Shown here: positions 1-8,430 of the stretch, piece by piece
Numbering within the stretch: position 1 is the first letter of the stretch
Layout of the letters: the number at the start of each line of letters is the position of its first letter
Assembly (NCBI RefSeq): GCF_022179645.1
Contig: NZ_BPRA01000011.1
Location: 62,001 to 126,000, forward strand
Direction of reading: 5' to 3'
Origin: Methylobacterium thuringiense
GTDB taxonomy: Bacteria > Pseudomonadota > Alphaproteobacteria > Rhizobiales > Beijerinckiaceae
DNA: 64,000 nucleotides
The notes under the pieces: model-generated
What the model was told of the DNA's origin: nothing
The model's input: only the letters and a program-made list of their open reading frames with translations
Database searches by the model: none
Position numbers and translations under genes: made by a program

Positions 1-245
1 AGGAGTGCGTATTGTCCGCTGGACGTCCGCTTCCAGACCTCCATCTCCGCTTCCTTCTTGTAGGCGCGGATCAGGATCGGGTCGGTCTGGCCCATGCCCT
101 TGGTCTGCATGAGCGCCACGGTCTGGGCCGGGACCGGGGTAAGGCTGCGGGTCGAGACTCCGCCGAGCATGCCGCTGTCCTGGCAGGCTCCAAGGGACAG
201 CGCCAGGGCGACGAGACCGGCCGCCGCGAAGGGACGCACAGACAT
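1..245 (-). CDS. Lipoprotein, probable YafK-type L,D-transpeptidase (5' part only)
   Basis: Partial gene: 81 N-terminal codons are visible and the rest lies beyond the left edge. The product begins MSVRPFAAAG, has a hydrophobic stretch and a lipobox ending LGAC, which predicts a lipid-anchored envelope protein. After a short linker comes a segment with PILIRAYKKE and MEVWKR, which resembles the start of the YkuD-like catalytic domain in YafK-type murein L,D-transpeptidases. In that family this segment precedes the catalytic His/Cys region, which is not in the window. The lipoprotein call is direct from the sequence; the enzyme call is an inference from a short segment. Confidence 0.6.
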   Translation of the reverse strand, partial: MSVRPFAAAGLVALALSLGACQDSGMLGGVSTRSLTPVPAQTVALMQTKGMGQTDPILIRAYKKEAEMEVWKRTSSGQYAL

Positions 246-511
246 GGGGGACCCCGTGTGACCGCGCCGGCAAGCCTCGCGGCGCCGACGACATTCCCCA
301 ACCCAATAGCCCCGTTAGACTTACCCGGATCTTACCTCAAGGAGACGAGGCGGCCGGACGCCGAAAGGTCCACCGGTGTGGTGACAGCGCACCACTGATG
401 CCGCATTCGGGCGAAAGCGGGGCCGTTACAGAGTTCGGGAGTGTTCGCGCGCCGCCTGTGTACAAATCGCGAGTCGTGAGACTCCTGAAGAACTTGGGTC
501 GGGATGGCGGC

Positions 512-1471
512 TCAGAGCTTCCGGCCGATCTCCATGAATTTCTGGGCGCGGCGGTCGCGGATCTCGTCGGGACCAAGGCCGTCGAAGGCGGCCAGCGCGC
601 CGGCGATGGCCTCGCCGGTGTCGGCGATGGCCGCGTCCTTGTCGCGATGCGCGCCGCCGGTCGTCTCGGGGATGATCCCGTCGATGATGCCGAGGCGCAG
701 CAGGTCCTGCGCGGTGATCTTCATGGCGGTGGCGGCGTCGTGCGCCCGGCCCTGGTCGCGCCACAGGATCGAGGCGGCGCCCTCCGGCGAGATCACGCCG
801 TAGATCGCGTGCTCCAGCATCAGCACGCGGTTGGCGGTGGCGAGCGCGATGGCGCCGCCCGAGCCGCCCTCGCCGATCACTACGGCGACGTTCGGCACGC
901 CGAGGGCGAGGCAGGCCTGGGTCGAGCGGGCGATGGCCTCGGCCTGGCCGCGCTCCTCCGCCTCGATGCCCGGAAACGCCCCGGCCGTGTCCACGAAGGC
1001 GAGGACGGCGAGGCCGAAGCGGTCGGCGGTCTCCATCAGGCGCACCGCCTTGCGGTAGCCCTCGGGCCGGGCCATGCCGAAGTTGTGGCGCAGGCGCGCC
1101 TCGGTGGTCGCCCCCTTCTCCTGGCCGAGCACCAGCACCGGCCGGCCCCGGAAGCGCCCGAACCCGCCGACGATGGCCTCGTCCTCGCCGAAGGTGCGGT
1201 CGCCGGCGAGCGGCGTGAACTCGTCGATGAGGCCCGCGCAGTAATCGACGAAGTGGGGGCGCTGCGGGTGGCGGGCGACCTGCGTCTTCTGCCAGGGCGT
1301 CAGGCTGGCGTAGATGTCGGAGAGCGCGGCGGCGGCCTTCGCCTCCAGCCGGCCGATATCCTCGCTGATCGAGACCGCGCCGTCGCGTGCCCCGAGCGCC
1401 CGCAATTCCTCGAGCTTCGCCTCCAGCTCGGCGACCGGCTTCTCGAAATCCAGGTAGGAGCGCGTCGCCAT
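512..1471 (-). CDS. accA: Acetyl-CoA carboxylase carboxyltransferase subunit alpha
   Basis: 319 aa, the usual AccA length. AccA with AccD transfers the carboxyl group from biotinylated AccB to acetyl-CoA, giving malonyl-CoA for fatty acid synthesis in the cytoplasm. The N-terminal helical region (about residues 10-50) is followed by the carboxyltransferase fold. The conserved RHPQRP segment lies at about 68-73 and the glycine-rich GEGGSGGAIA segment at about 200-209. The gene stands alone, as accA often does away from accD and accBC. It is divergent from the SDR gene that starts at 1632, with about 160 bp between them. Confidence 0.97.
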   Translation of the reverse strand: MATRSYLDFEKPVAELEAKLEELRALGARDGAVSISEDIGRLEAKAAAALSDIYASLTPWQKTQVARHPQRPHFVDYCAGLIDEFTPLAGDRTFGEDEAIVGGFGRFRGRPVLVLGQEKGATTEARLRHNFGMARPEGYRKAVRLMETADRFGLAVLAFVDTAGAFPGIEAEERGQAEAIARSTQACLALGVPNVAVVIGEGGSGGAIALATANRVLMLEHAIYGVISPEGAASILWRDQGRAHDAATAMKITAQDLLRLGIIDGIIPETTGGAHRDKDAAIADTGEAIAGALAAFDGLGPDEIRDRRAQKFMEIGRKL

Positions 1472-1631
1472 CGTGCAGGGGGCTCACTTCGCCGTGGTGT
1501 GGATGAGAGGGTGCCGGACGGGCTGGACCGTCGGCGGCGGCGGAACCTGACGAAGCGCTCCTGCCCTGTCAACGCTGCCGTCGGATCGCTACAAGGCGCG
1601 TCGAGTCCAGCATTCTTCAGGCAGCGCTTCC

Positions 1632-2417
1632 ATGATCCTCACATCCAAGGCCGCCGTCGTGACCGGTTCGACCGGCGGCATCGGCCTCGCCGTCGCCCGG
1701 GGGCTCGCCAAAGAGGGCGCGGACGTCGTCCTCAACGGCTTCGGCAAGCCGGAGGAGATCGAGAAGGCCCGCGCCGGCATCGCGGCGGAATTCGGCGTCC
1801 GCGCGATCTATTCCGGCGCCGACATGTCGAAGCCCGCCGAGATCGCGGAGATGATGGCGATGGCGGAGAAGGAGCTCGGGCGCATCGACGTGCTGGTGAA
1901 CAATGCCGGCATCCAGTTCGTGGCGCCCGTGGAGGATTTTCCCGTCGAGAAGTGGGACGCGATCCTCGCCATCAACCTGTCCTCGGCCTTCCACACCATC
2001 CGCGCGGCGGTGCCGGGCATGAAGGCGCGCGGCTACGGCCGCATCGTCAACATCGCGAGCGCGCACTCCATCGTCGCCTCGCCCTACAAGTCGGCCTATG
2101 TCGCGGCCAAGCACGGGCTGCTCGGCATGACGAAGAGCGTGGCGCTGGAAGTCGCGGGACAGGGCATCACCGCCAACTGTATCTCGCCGGGCTACGTCTG
2201 GACGCCGCTGGTCGAGAGCCAGATCCCCGACACCATGAAGGCCCGCGGCCTGACCAAGGAGCAGGTCATCGAGGACGTGCTCCTGAAGGCCCAGCCCACC
2301 AAGGAGTTCGTCACCGTCGAGCAGGTCGCCGCGATCGTCACCTTCCTGTGCTCGGACGCTGCGAAGCAGATGACGGGCGCGAACCTGTCGGTGGATGGGG
2401 GCTGGACGGCGCAGTAG
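1632..2417 (+). CDS. bdhA: 3-hydroxybutyrate dehydrogenase (SDR family)
   Basis: 261 aa classical short-chain dehydrogenase. The NAD-binding TGSTGGIG motif is at residues 11-18 and NNAG at 90-93. The catalytic residues are Ser143, Tyr156 and Lys160 in the order SxnYxxxK. The whole sequence resembles the PHB-cycle D-3-hydroxybutyrate dehydrogenases, including the C-terminal SVDGGWTAQ ending typical of that group. The reaction is reversible oxidation of (R)-3-hydroxybutyrate to acetoacetate, feeding storage polymer carbon into central metabolism. The family assignment is firm. The substrate is inferred from overall resemblance, since SDRs share these motifs broadly. Confidence 0.88.
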   Translation: MILTSKAAVVTGSTGGIGLAVARGLAKEGADVVLNGFGKPEEIEKARAGIAAEFGVRAIYSGADMSKPAEIAEMMAMAEKELGRIDVLVNNAGIQFVAPVEDFPVEKWDAILAINLSSAFHTIRAAVPGMKARGYGRIVNIASAHSIVASPYKSAYVAAKHGLLGMTKSVALEVAGQGITANCISPGYVWTPLVESQIPDTMKARGLTKEQVIEDVLLKAQPTKEFVTVEQVAAIVTFLCSDAAKQMTGANLSVDGGWTAQ

Positions 2418-2423
2418 CGCCGG

Positions 2424-3308
2424 TCAGTTCGTCGGCTCGCCCGCCGCCACCTTCGCCGTCCAGTCGTCGAAGGCGATGACGGTCTGGCGCTGCTCGCCGA
2501 GGCCGTCGATGCGCAGCACCATCTGGTCGTCGGCCTTGAGGAAGCGCGGCGGCTTCATGCCGAGGCCGACGCCGGGGGGCGTGCCGGTGGTGATGACGTC
2601 GCCGGGCTCCAGCATCATGAAGTGCGAGACGTAGGCGACGAGCTGCGCGACGTCGAAGATCATCGTCGCGGTCGAGCCCGTCTGCTGCCGCTTGCCGTTG
2701 AGGTCGAGGCTCAGCGAGAGCTTTTTCAGGTCCGGGATCTCGTCGAGGGTGACGAGCCAGGGGCCGAGGGGGCCGAAGGTCGGGCAGCCCTTGCCCTTGG
2801 TCCAGGTGCCGCCGCGCTCGTACTGGAATTCGCGCTCGGACAGGTCGTTCATGATGCAGGCGCCGGCGACGTAGTCGAGCGCCTCGTTGGCGTGGACGTA
2901 GGAGGCGCGCGCGCCGATCACCACGGCGAGTTCGACCTCCCAGTCGGTCTTGGCCGAGCCCTTGGGCAGGATCACCGGATCGTTCGCGCCGCCGAGGCAG
3001 GACGGGGCCTTGTTGAACAGGATCGGTTCGGAGGGGATCGCCGCGCCGGTCTCGGCGGCGTGGTCGGCGTAGTTCAGACCGATCGCCACGACGTTGCGGG
3101 TGCCGCCGACGCAGGGGCCGAGCCGGGTGCCGGGCGGCAGCAGGGGCAGCGTCTCCGGATCGATCATCGCCAGGCGGTCGAGGCCCTGACGCGAGAGGGC
3201 CGCTCCGGCAATGTCGCGCACCGAGCCCGAGAGGTCGCGCAGGCCGCCCTTGGCGTCCACGAGCCCCGGCTTCTCGTCGCCGGCCGCACCGTGACGGATC
3301 AGCTTCAT
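2424..3308 (-). CDS. Fumarylacetoacetate hydrolase (FAH) family protein
   Basis: 294 aa. The fold is the C-terminal FAH-type domain used by fumarylpyruvate hydrolases, 2-keto-4-pentenoate hydratases and ureidoglycolate lyases. The metal-binding acidic residues are visible as Glu124 and Glu126 in WEVELAVVIG and Asp155 in CIMND. A GGTWTKGKGCPTFGPLGPW stretch near residues 166-184 is also typical of the family. The gene is convergent with the SDR gene, with only six bases between the ends. An AAGGGA ribosome-binding site precedes the ATG. The domain alone cannot give the substrate; a role in degrading beta-diketo acids or aromatic ring-cleavage products is likely. Confidence 0.88.
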   Translation of the reverse strand: MKLIRHGAAGDEKPGLVDAKGGLRDLSGSVRDIAGAALSRQGLDRLAMIDPETLPLLPPGTRLGPCVGGTRNVVAIGLNYADHAAETGAAIPSEPILFNKAPSCLGGANDPVILPKGSAKTDWEVELAVVIGARASYVHANEALDYVAGACIMNDLSEREFQYERGGTWTKGKGCPTFGPLGPWLVTLDEIPDLKKLSLSLDLNGKRQQTGSTATMIFDVAQLVAYVSHFMMLEPGDVITTGTPPGVGLGMKPPRFLKADDQMVLRIDGLGEQRQTVIAFDDWTAKVAAGEPTN

Positions 3309-3475
3309 CGTATCGTCCCTTGCCCCCGAGAATCGCCGCGACCATGGCCGGGCCGCCGGAGCGGTGCAAGCGTGGCCGAACCCGTCCCGGCGGCGTCGTC
3401 GGCGTTGCCTGTAGGCAACGGACCCGCATCAAAGTGACGAAAGCCCGGCGGGGCGGGCCGCAATCTGCATGATAT

Positions 3476-3492
3476 CGTATGCGCGTTATACG
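3476..3492. promoter_or_regulatory. Candidate operator, interrupted palindrome CGTAT-N7-ATACG
   Basis: Perfect five-base arms separated by seven bases, lying about 170 bp upstream of the FAH start and within the divergent promoter region. This size and spacing suit a dimeric HTH repressor. No cognate regulator gene is adjacent, so the assignment is tentative. Confidence 0.3.
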
Positions 3493-3557
3493 TGAACCAA
3501 GTTTGGAGCGAGCGCATCGAGCCGGGCCGGCCAAGCACATCCGATGATTTCGTTTGG

Positions 3558-3572
3558 TTAACGGAGAATTAA
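3558..3572 (+). promoter_or_regulatory. CtrA-type box TTAA-N7-TTAA upstream of the FadL gene
   Basis: Both half-sites match TTAA exactly with the seven-base spacing of the alphaproteobacterial CtrA consensus. The box lies 133 bp before the chosen ATG of the FadL-type porin gene, in an AT-rich patch that probably also holds the promoter. In DNA this GC-rich the match is unlikely by chance, but no functional evidence is available. Confidence 0.4.
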
Positions 3573-3704
3573 TACTTGTCGAGGCTATCCTGGCCTTGGG
3601 ATTGATAAGCTTTGCACAAGCCGGCAGCGTTGCCGGCAAGGTGCCAGCCCGGCCGGGGGACGGCGGGGATACGAGCACCGTCGGATCGGCTTGGGGACGT
3701 AGTC

Positions 3705-4991
3705 ATGATCGGCAGGATTGGTGCGCTCGCCCTGGCGAGCGTCTCGGCTTTGGCCTTCGCCACCGGCGCGCAGGCCGGCGCCTTCGGGCTCCACGAGCAG
3801 AGCGCCGAGGCCCAGGGCCTCTCCTACGCGGGCGCCGCCTCCGGCTCCGGCGGCGTCTCCTCGATGTTCTGGAACCCGGCCGTGATCACGATGCGCCCGG
3901 GCTGGGTCACCGAGCAGAACCTCACCTATATCGGCCTGCATGCCGACATCCGGCCGACGGCCGGCACCAATCCCGGCTTCCTGCCGCTGGGCGGGAGCGG
4001 CGACATCGGCCAGGGCGCGATCGTGCCGGCCGGCGCGACCTCCTATCAGCTCAGCGACAAGATCTGGATCGGCCTGCAGACGGGTGCGCCGTTCGGCCTG
4101 ATCACCAATCCGAACAAGGTCTGGGCGGGCGAAGTCTACGGCCGCTCGTCGCGGATCTTCTCGCTCGCCTTCAATCCGGTCGTTGCCTACAAGGTCAACG
4201 ATTGGCTCTCGATCGCCGCCGGCCCGAACATCCAATACTTCAAGCTGACGCTTCGTCAGGCCCTGCCGATCACCCTCTCCCCGACGACCTTCCCGAGCGG
4301 CTTCCTGAAGGGCGACGCCTGGGGCGTCGGCTACACCGCCGGAGCGACGATCACCCCCTGGGACGGTACGGTGCTCGGCATCGGCTATCGCTCCTCGATG
4401 CATCACGACCTCGAGGGGTCGGCCTTCGGTGTCGGGCAGGTCAAGGCCAACCTCAACACCCCCGAAAAACTCAGTGTCGGCCTGACCCAGGCGATCAATC
4501 CGGTCACCCGGATCAACCTCGGCTTCGAGTGGGACAACTGGTCGAGGATCGGCAACGTCGCCATCGTCTCGACGGCCTTGGGTCTGCCGGTGAGCAACTT
4601 GCCGCTCAACTTCAAGGACGGTTACGCCTATTCGATCGGCGCCGAGTACGATTGGTCGCCGTCGCTCACGGTCCGCGGCGGCTTCTCCTACGAGGAGGTG
4701 CCGATCGACGACCAGAACCGCTCGGTGCGACTGCCCGACAACGATCGCTACACCGTCTCGATCGGCGCCGGCTATCGCTGGAGCGAGAAGCTGACCCTGA
4801 ACGCGGCCTATTCCCACGTCTTCCTCGACAAGAGTAACATCTTCGCTGGGGCCGGCCGGAACTACGACGTCGGCAACATCGCCTTCGCCGGCGTGGTCGA
4901 CGCCAGCGCCGACATCGTTTCGGTGGGCTTCCGCTACGTCTTCGGCGCCCCCGCCGCACCGCTGCCGGCCCCGATCGTCCGCAAGTTCTGA
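3705..4991 (+). CDS. OmpP1/FadL-type outer membrane transporter
   Basis: 428 aa from the ATG at 3705. This start is chosen over upstream in-frame starts because a signal peptide begins there (MIGRIGALALA..., cleavage after about GAQA) and a GGGGA-like ribosome-binding site precedes it. The mature N-terminus begins AGAFGLHEQSAEAQG, like the FadL hatch region, followed by SSMFWNPAVIT with the conserved NPA motif. The rest is alternating beta-strand sequence with an aromatic-rich C-terminal segment (VGFRYVFG). FadL proteins pass long-chain fatty acids or other hydrophobic compounds across the outer membrane. The ligand here cannot be deduced. Confidence 0.88.
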   Translation: MIGRIGALALASVSALAFATGAQAGAFGLHEQSAEAQGLSYAGAASGSGGVSSMFWNPAVITMRPGWVTEQNLTYIGLHADIRPTAGTNPGFLPLGGSGDIGQGAIVPAGATSYQLSDKIWIGLQTGAPFGLITNPNKVWAGEVYGRSSRIFSLAFNPVVAYKVNDWLSIAAGPNIQYFKLTLRQALPITLSPTTFPSGFLKGDAWGVGYTAGATITPWDGTVLGIGYRSSMHHDLEGSAFGVGQVKANLNTPEKLSVGLTQAINPVTRINLGFEWDNWSRIGNVAIVSTALGLPVSNLPLNFKDGYAYSIGAEYDWSPSLTVRGGFSYEEVPIDDQNRSVRLPDNDRYTVSIGAGYRWSEKLTLNAAYSHVFLDKSNIFAGAGRNYDVGNIAFAGVVDASADIVSVGFRYVFGAPAAPLPAPIVRKF

Positions 4992-5074
4992 GAGCGGATC
5001 GCCCTCCAAGGGACAGGACGTCGACCGACACTCCCTCCGGCCCCGAGATCCGCTCTCGGGACCGTTTCTCCCGC

Positions 5075-5108
5075 GTCGATTGACAACATACTGTCGAATC
5101 GACAACAA
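5075..5108 (+). promoter_or_regulatory. Promoter/operator of the marR gene
   Basis: A TTGACA hexamer at 5080-5085 looks like a -35 element. It lies inside a near-perfect inverted repeat with arms GTCGATTGACA and TGTCGAATCGAC (one extra G in the right arm). The element ends just before the marR start at 5115. Placement over the promoter fits autorepression, the normal mode for MarR proteins. No good -10 box is visible. Confidence 0.4.
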
Positions 5109-5114
5109 GATGCC

Positions 5115-5582
5115 ATGCCGCACGGCGACGCCATCACGGAGCTGATCCTGGAGAGCTTCCGGCTGAACGGCTGCCTGCTCGCCGCCGGCGACGCGCTGCT
5201 GCAGGATCTCGGACTCACCAGCGCCCGCTGGCAGGTGCTCGGCGCGGTGGCGCTGTCGCCCGCACCGGCGCCGGTCGCGCATCTGGCGCGGACCATGGGG
5301 CTGTCGCGGCAGAACGTGCAGCGCATCGCCAACGAGCTCGACGCCTCGGGCCTCGTGACGTTCGCGGCCAATCCGCATCACCAGCGGGCGAAGCTCGTCC
5401 TCATGAGCGAGCGCGGCCGCGCCGTGTACGCCAAGGCGGCGGCCCGGCAATCGCCCTGGGCGGCGGCCCTGGCGCGGGAGCTGCCGGACGATGCCATCGA
5501 AGAGGCGACGGGCGTGCTGCGCGCTCTGCGCCGCCGGCTCGAAAGCGGTCAGGCGACGCTGCGGAAGGAGAACCCGGCATGA
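5115..5582 (+). CDS. MarR-family transcriptional regulator
   Basis: 155 aa, normal MarR length. It carries a winged helix-turn-helix at about residues 30-100: LTSARWQVLGAV, then HLARTMGLSRQNVQRIANEL as the HTH, then a wing with HQRAKLVLMSERG. Flanking helices at both ends form the dimerisation domain. MarR proteins are dimeric repressors that release DNA on binding small aromatic or phenolic ligands. The stop codon overlaps the start of the DUF1772 gene by four bases (ATGA), so the two are translationally coupled and the membrane protein is the likely regulated partner. Confidence 0.9.
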   Translation: MPHGDAITELILESFRLNGCLLAAGDALLQDLGLTSARWQVLGAVALSPAPAPVAHLARTMGLSRQNVQRIANELDASGLVTFAANPHHQRAKLVLMSERGRAVYAKAAARQSPWAAALARELPDDAIEEATGVLRALRRRLESGQATLRKENPA

Positions 5583-6010
5583 TCCTCGGTCACCTGGCGT
5601 TCTTCGCCGCCGCTTTGTTCACGGGGGCGGCGTTCTACATCAACGCGGTCGAGCAGCCGGCCCGGCTTGGGCTCGACGACCGCGCCCTGCTGAGCCAATG
5701 GAAGCCGTCCTATGCGCGGGCGACGGTGATGCAGGTCTCGCTGGTGCTCGCGAGCTTCGTGCTCGGCTTCGCGGCCTGGATCCGTACCGACCATGCGGGC
5801 TGGATCGTCGGGGCGCTGCTGATGCTGGCGAACCTTCCCGTCACCCTCCGGCTGATCCTGCCGGTGAACAAGCGCCTGATGGCGACCGACCCCGCCGGGG
5901 CGGGGCCGGAGAGCCGGGCGCTGATCCTGCGCTGGGGATCGCTCCACGCGATCCGTACGGCCTTGGGGTTTTTCGCGTCGATCGCCTACCTGAGCGCCGT
6001 GACGACGTGA
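5579..6010 (+). CDS. DUF1772 membrane protein
   Basis: 143 aa with about four hydrophobic membrane segments (near residues 5-20, 48-66, 73-92 and 123-140). It matches the DUF1772 pattern: an N-terminal small-residue helix followed by YINAVEQPAR, then PVNKRL and a WGSLHAIRT motif before the last helix. DUF1772 proteins are inner-membrane proteins; some fungal relatives are called anthrone oxygenases. It overlaps the marR stop by four bases and is probably co-transcribed with and controlled by it. The biochemical function is unknown. Confidence 0.8.
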   Translation: MILGHLAFFAAALFTGAAFYINAVEQPARLGLDDRALLSQWKPSYARATVMQVSLVLASFVLGFAAWIRTDHAGWIVGALLMLANLPVTLRLILPVNKRLMATDPAGAGPESRALILRWGSLHAIRTALGFFASIAYLSAVTT

Positions 6011-6013
6011 GCG

Positions 6014-6421
6014 TCAGTAGCTGTCGGTGCCGCGGCGCATCTGGGCATCGACGCTGAGCGGGCCGGGGCCGGCGGCGGCGATGTAGAGGAAGACGAAGCA
6101 GAACAGGATCGCGGCATCGCCCCCGTTCAGCGCCGGGAAGAAGCTCTTGGGGGCATGGGCCAGGAAATAGGCGACGGCCATCTGGCCCGAGAGGATGAAG
6201 GCGACGGGCCGGCTGAACAGGCCGATCACGAGCAGCGCGCCGCCGACGAGTTCGAGGATGCCGGCGATCCAGGGCAGCGAGAACATCGCCGGGTTCATGC
6301 TGCTGGCCGGGAAGCCGAGGATCTTCTGGGTGCCGTGCGCCATGAAGAGCAGTGCGGCGACGATCCGCAGGATGCTCAGCATCCGCGGCGCCCACGATAG
6401 GGTGATGTTGTTGAAATTCAT
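6014..6421 (-). CDS. DoxX family membrane protein
   Basis: 135 aa from the ATG at 6421, preceded by GGAAG. A GTG 33 bases further upstream is in frame but lacks a ribosome-binding site. Four membrane helices are visible. The family motifs are LRIVAALLFMAHGTQKILGFP at the first helix and ELVGGALLVIGLFSRPVA in the second. DoxX proteins are small inner-membrane proteins, some acting as quinone-linked subunits or as partners of oxidoreductases. The gene is convergent with the DUF1772 gene, with three bases between them. Confidence 0.85.
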   Translation of the reverse strand: MNFNNITLSWAPRMLSILRIVAALLFMAHGTQKILGFPASSMNPAMFSLPWIAGILELVGGALLVIGLFSRPVAFILSGQMAVAYFLAHAPKSFFPALNGGDAAILFCFVFLYIAAAGPGPLSVDAQMRRGTDSY

Positions 6422-6540
6422 TCTAAATCGGCTTCCGGCGTGTGGGTTGAACACACGAGCGGACCTATGTCAGGTGCGGCGAAACTGCAATCGCACGGCG
6501 ACTTGGCCCGCGACCCTCCAGATCGAGCGGAACTTCAGTC

Positions 6541-7629
6541 ATGCACTGGCCCGACCGCCGCATCCTCGACCTTGCCGGGATCGAACATCCGATCGTCCTG
6601 GCCCCGATGGTCGGCGCCAAGGCGGCGCTCACGGCTTGCGTCACGGGTGCCGGCGCTCTCGGATCGCTGGCCTGCGCGGCATCGACGGCCGAGCAGGTCC
6701 GGGCGGCCGTGGCCGCGATCCGCGAGAGCGCCGACGGGCCGATCAACCTCAACTTCTTCTGCCACGCGCTGCCGGCGGACGATGCGCCCCGCGATGCCGG
6801 ATGGCTCGCGCGGCTCGGTCCCTACTACCGCGAGTACGGCCTCGATCCGGCCGCCGCGACGCCCATGGCGAAGCGGGCGCCGTTCGACGCGGAGATGTGC
6901 GCCGTCGTCGAGGCGTTGCGGCCGAAGGTGGTGAGCTTCCATTTCGGCCTGCCGGACGCGGCGCTGCTCGACCGGGTGCGGGCCGCGGGCTGCCGCGTCT
7001 TCGCTTCGGCGACGACGGTGGCCGAGGCACGCTGGCTCGACGCGCGCGGCGTCGACGCGGTGATCGCGCAAGGCGCGGAAGCCGGCGGCCATCGCGGGAT
7101 GTTTCTGCCGGGTGAGCTGGCCGCACAGCCCGGCCTGTTCGCCCTGCTGCCGCAGGTGGCCGACGCCGTGGGCGTGCCCGTCATCGCCGCCGGTGGGATC
7201 GCGGACGGGCGCGGCATCGCCGCCGCCTTCGCGTTGGGCGCCGCCGCCGTGCAGATCGGAACCGCCTACCTGCGCTGTCCGGAAGCCGGCATTTCCGAGG
7301 TCCATCGCGCGGCGCTCCGTGCGGCACGCGACACGGACACCGCGATCACCGACGTCTTCACCGGGCGCCCGGCGCGCGGCCTGTTCAACCGTGCGATGCG
7401 CGAGCTCGGGCCGCTTTGCGAAGACGCACCGGCCTTTCCGAAGGCGGCGGTCGCGCTCCAGCCGCTGCGGGCGGCGGCGGAAGCACGAGGGCAGGGCGAC
7501 TTCTCGCCGCTCTGGGCCGGGCAGGCGGCGGCGCTGGCCCGTGATCTCGGCGCCGCCACGCTGACGCGCCTCCTCGCCGGGGAGGCGACGCAGCGGCTGG
7601 CAAAGATCGGCGGCCGCTACCCTCCGTAG
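6541..7629 (+). CDS. Nitronate monooxygenase / 2-nitropropane dioxygenase-like FMN enzyme
   Basis: 362 aa TIM-barrel flavoprotein. The N-terminus HPIVLAPMVG forms the first FMN-contacting loop. The catalytic histidine is His184 in AQGAEAGGHRG, and the FMN-phosphate loop is visible as AAGGIADGRG followed by LGAAAVQIGT. Nitronate monooxygenases oxidise alkyl nitronates such as propionate-3-nitronate with O2. Related barrel enzymes include enoyl-ACP reductase FabK, which lacks this exact His context. A GGAA element precedes the ATG. The 3' end overlaps the opposite-strand fliP gene by 13 bases. Confidence 0.85.
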   Translation: MHWPDRRILDLAGIEHPIVLAPMVGAKAALTACVTGAGALGSLACAASTAEQVRAAVAAIRESADGPINLNFFCHALPADDAPRDAGWLARLGPYYREYGLDPAAATPMAKRAPFDAEMCAVVEALRPKVVSFHFGLPDAALLDRVRAAGCRVFASATTVAEARWLDARGVDAVIAQGAEAGGHRGMFLPGELAAQPGLFALLPQVADAVGVPVIAAGGIADGRGIAAAFALGAAAVQIGTAYLRCPEAGISEVHRAALRAARDTDTAITDVFTGRPARGLFNRAMRELGPLCEDAPAFPKAAVALQPLRAAAEARGQGDFSPLWAGQAAALARDLGAATLTRLLAGEATQRLAKIGGRYPP

Positions 7630-8360
7630 CTCTGCACCAGCGAGCCCGCGACCAGCGTCCAGCCGTCGACCAATACGAAAAAGATCAGCTTGAACGGCAG
7701 GGCGACGGTGGCCGGCGGCACCATCATCATGCCCACCGCCATCAGGATCGAGGCGACGACGAGGTCGATGATCAGGAAGGGGATGAACAGGAGGAAGCCG
7801 ATCTCGAAGGCGCGGCGCAGCTCCGAGATCATGAAGGCCGGGGTGACGATCTCGAGGCCCACCGCCTCGGGGCCGGAGGGCACCGGCACCTTCGCCATGT
7901 CGAGGAAGAGCTTGAGGTCCTTTTCGCGGACGTTCTTGAGCATGAAGGTCTTGAACGGGGCGGTGGTCCGCTCGAAGGCGACGGCCTGCGTGATCTGGTT
8001 GGCGAGCAGCGGCTCGATGCCGTTGCGGTAGGCCTCCTTGCCCACAGGCGCCATCACGAAGGCGGTGAGGAACAGGGCGAGGCTGGTGATCACGGCGTTG
8101 GGCGGTGCGGTCTGGGTGCCGAGCGCCGAGCGCAGGATCGAGAGCACCACCACGATCCGCGTGAACGAGGTCGCCATCACCAGCACGGAGGGCGCCAGCG
8201 CCAGCACCGTGACGAGGGCGACGAGCTGCAGCGCCCGCTCGGTGGTGCCGCCGGTGCCGAGATCGAGGTTCAGGCTCTGCGCATGCGCCGCACCGGCGCT
8301 CGCGCCGAGGAGGGCGAGGCCGAGAAGGACGGGGATCAGGGCTCGATTCGAGGGCTTCAT
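7617..8360 (-). CDS. fliP: Flagellar export apparatus protein FliP
   Basis: 247 aa from the ATG at 8360; an in-frame GTG at 8396 is possible but would put extra charged residues before the signal peptide. The cleavable signal (LGLALLGASAGAAHAQ) is typical of FliP. It is followed by a membrane segment with SFTRIVVVLSILRSALG and GTQTAPPNAVITSLALFLT, then the C-terminal helices EIGFLLFIPFLIIDLVVASILMAVGMMM. FliP forms the pentameric core of the FliP-FliQ-FliR export gate at the centre of the MS ring. It sits downstream of fliO on the same strand, as in other alphaproteobacteria. Confidence 0.97.
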   Translation of the reverse strand: MKPSNRALIPVLLGLALLGASAGAAHAQSLNLDLGTGGTTERALQLVALVTVLALAPSVLVMATSFTRIVVVLSILRSALGTQTAPPNAVITSLALFLTAFVMAPVGKEAYRNGIEPLLANQITQAVAFERTTAPFKTFMLKNVREKDLKLFLDMAKVPVPSGPEAVGLEIVTPAFMISELRRAFEIGFLLFIPFLIIDLVVASILMAVGMMMVPPATVALPFKLIFFVLVDGWTLVAGSLVQSYGG

Positions 8361-8430
8361 CGCGCCGGCAACCTGCGTCGCGCCGGCCCTGGGCACAAGC
8401 GGCGCGCGGCCACGCCGGCCCGCCGTTCTC

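Larger units (their letters stand above)
3309..3704. promoter_or_regulatory. Divergent promoter region between the FAH and FadL genes
   Basis: 396 bp without a credible gene, separating a minus-strand and a plus-strand start. It is clearly more AT-rich than its surroundings in its middle part. It contains an interrupted palindrome CGTAT-N7-ATACG at 3476-3492, a CtrA-type TTAA-N7-TTAA at 3558-3572, and a short hairpin-forming stretch with GCCGGCA / TGCCGGC arms around 3620. It presumably holds promoters for both flanking genes. Confidence 0.5.

Noticed and set aside
398-2479. 693-codon open frame on the plus strand across accA and the SDR gene
   Set aside because: It is antisense to accA and out of frame with the SDR. 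The sequence is Arg/Gly/Ala-rich without any family match. Long spurious frames are expected at this GC content.
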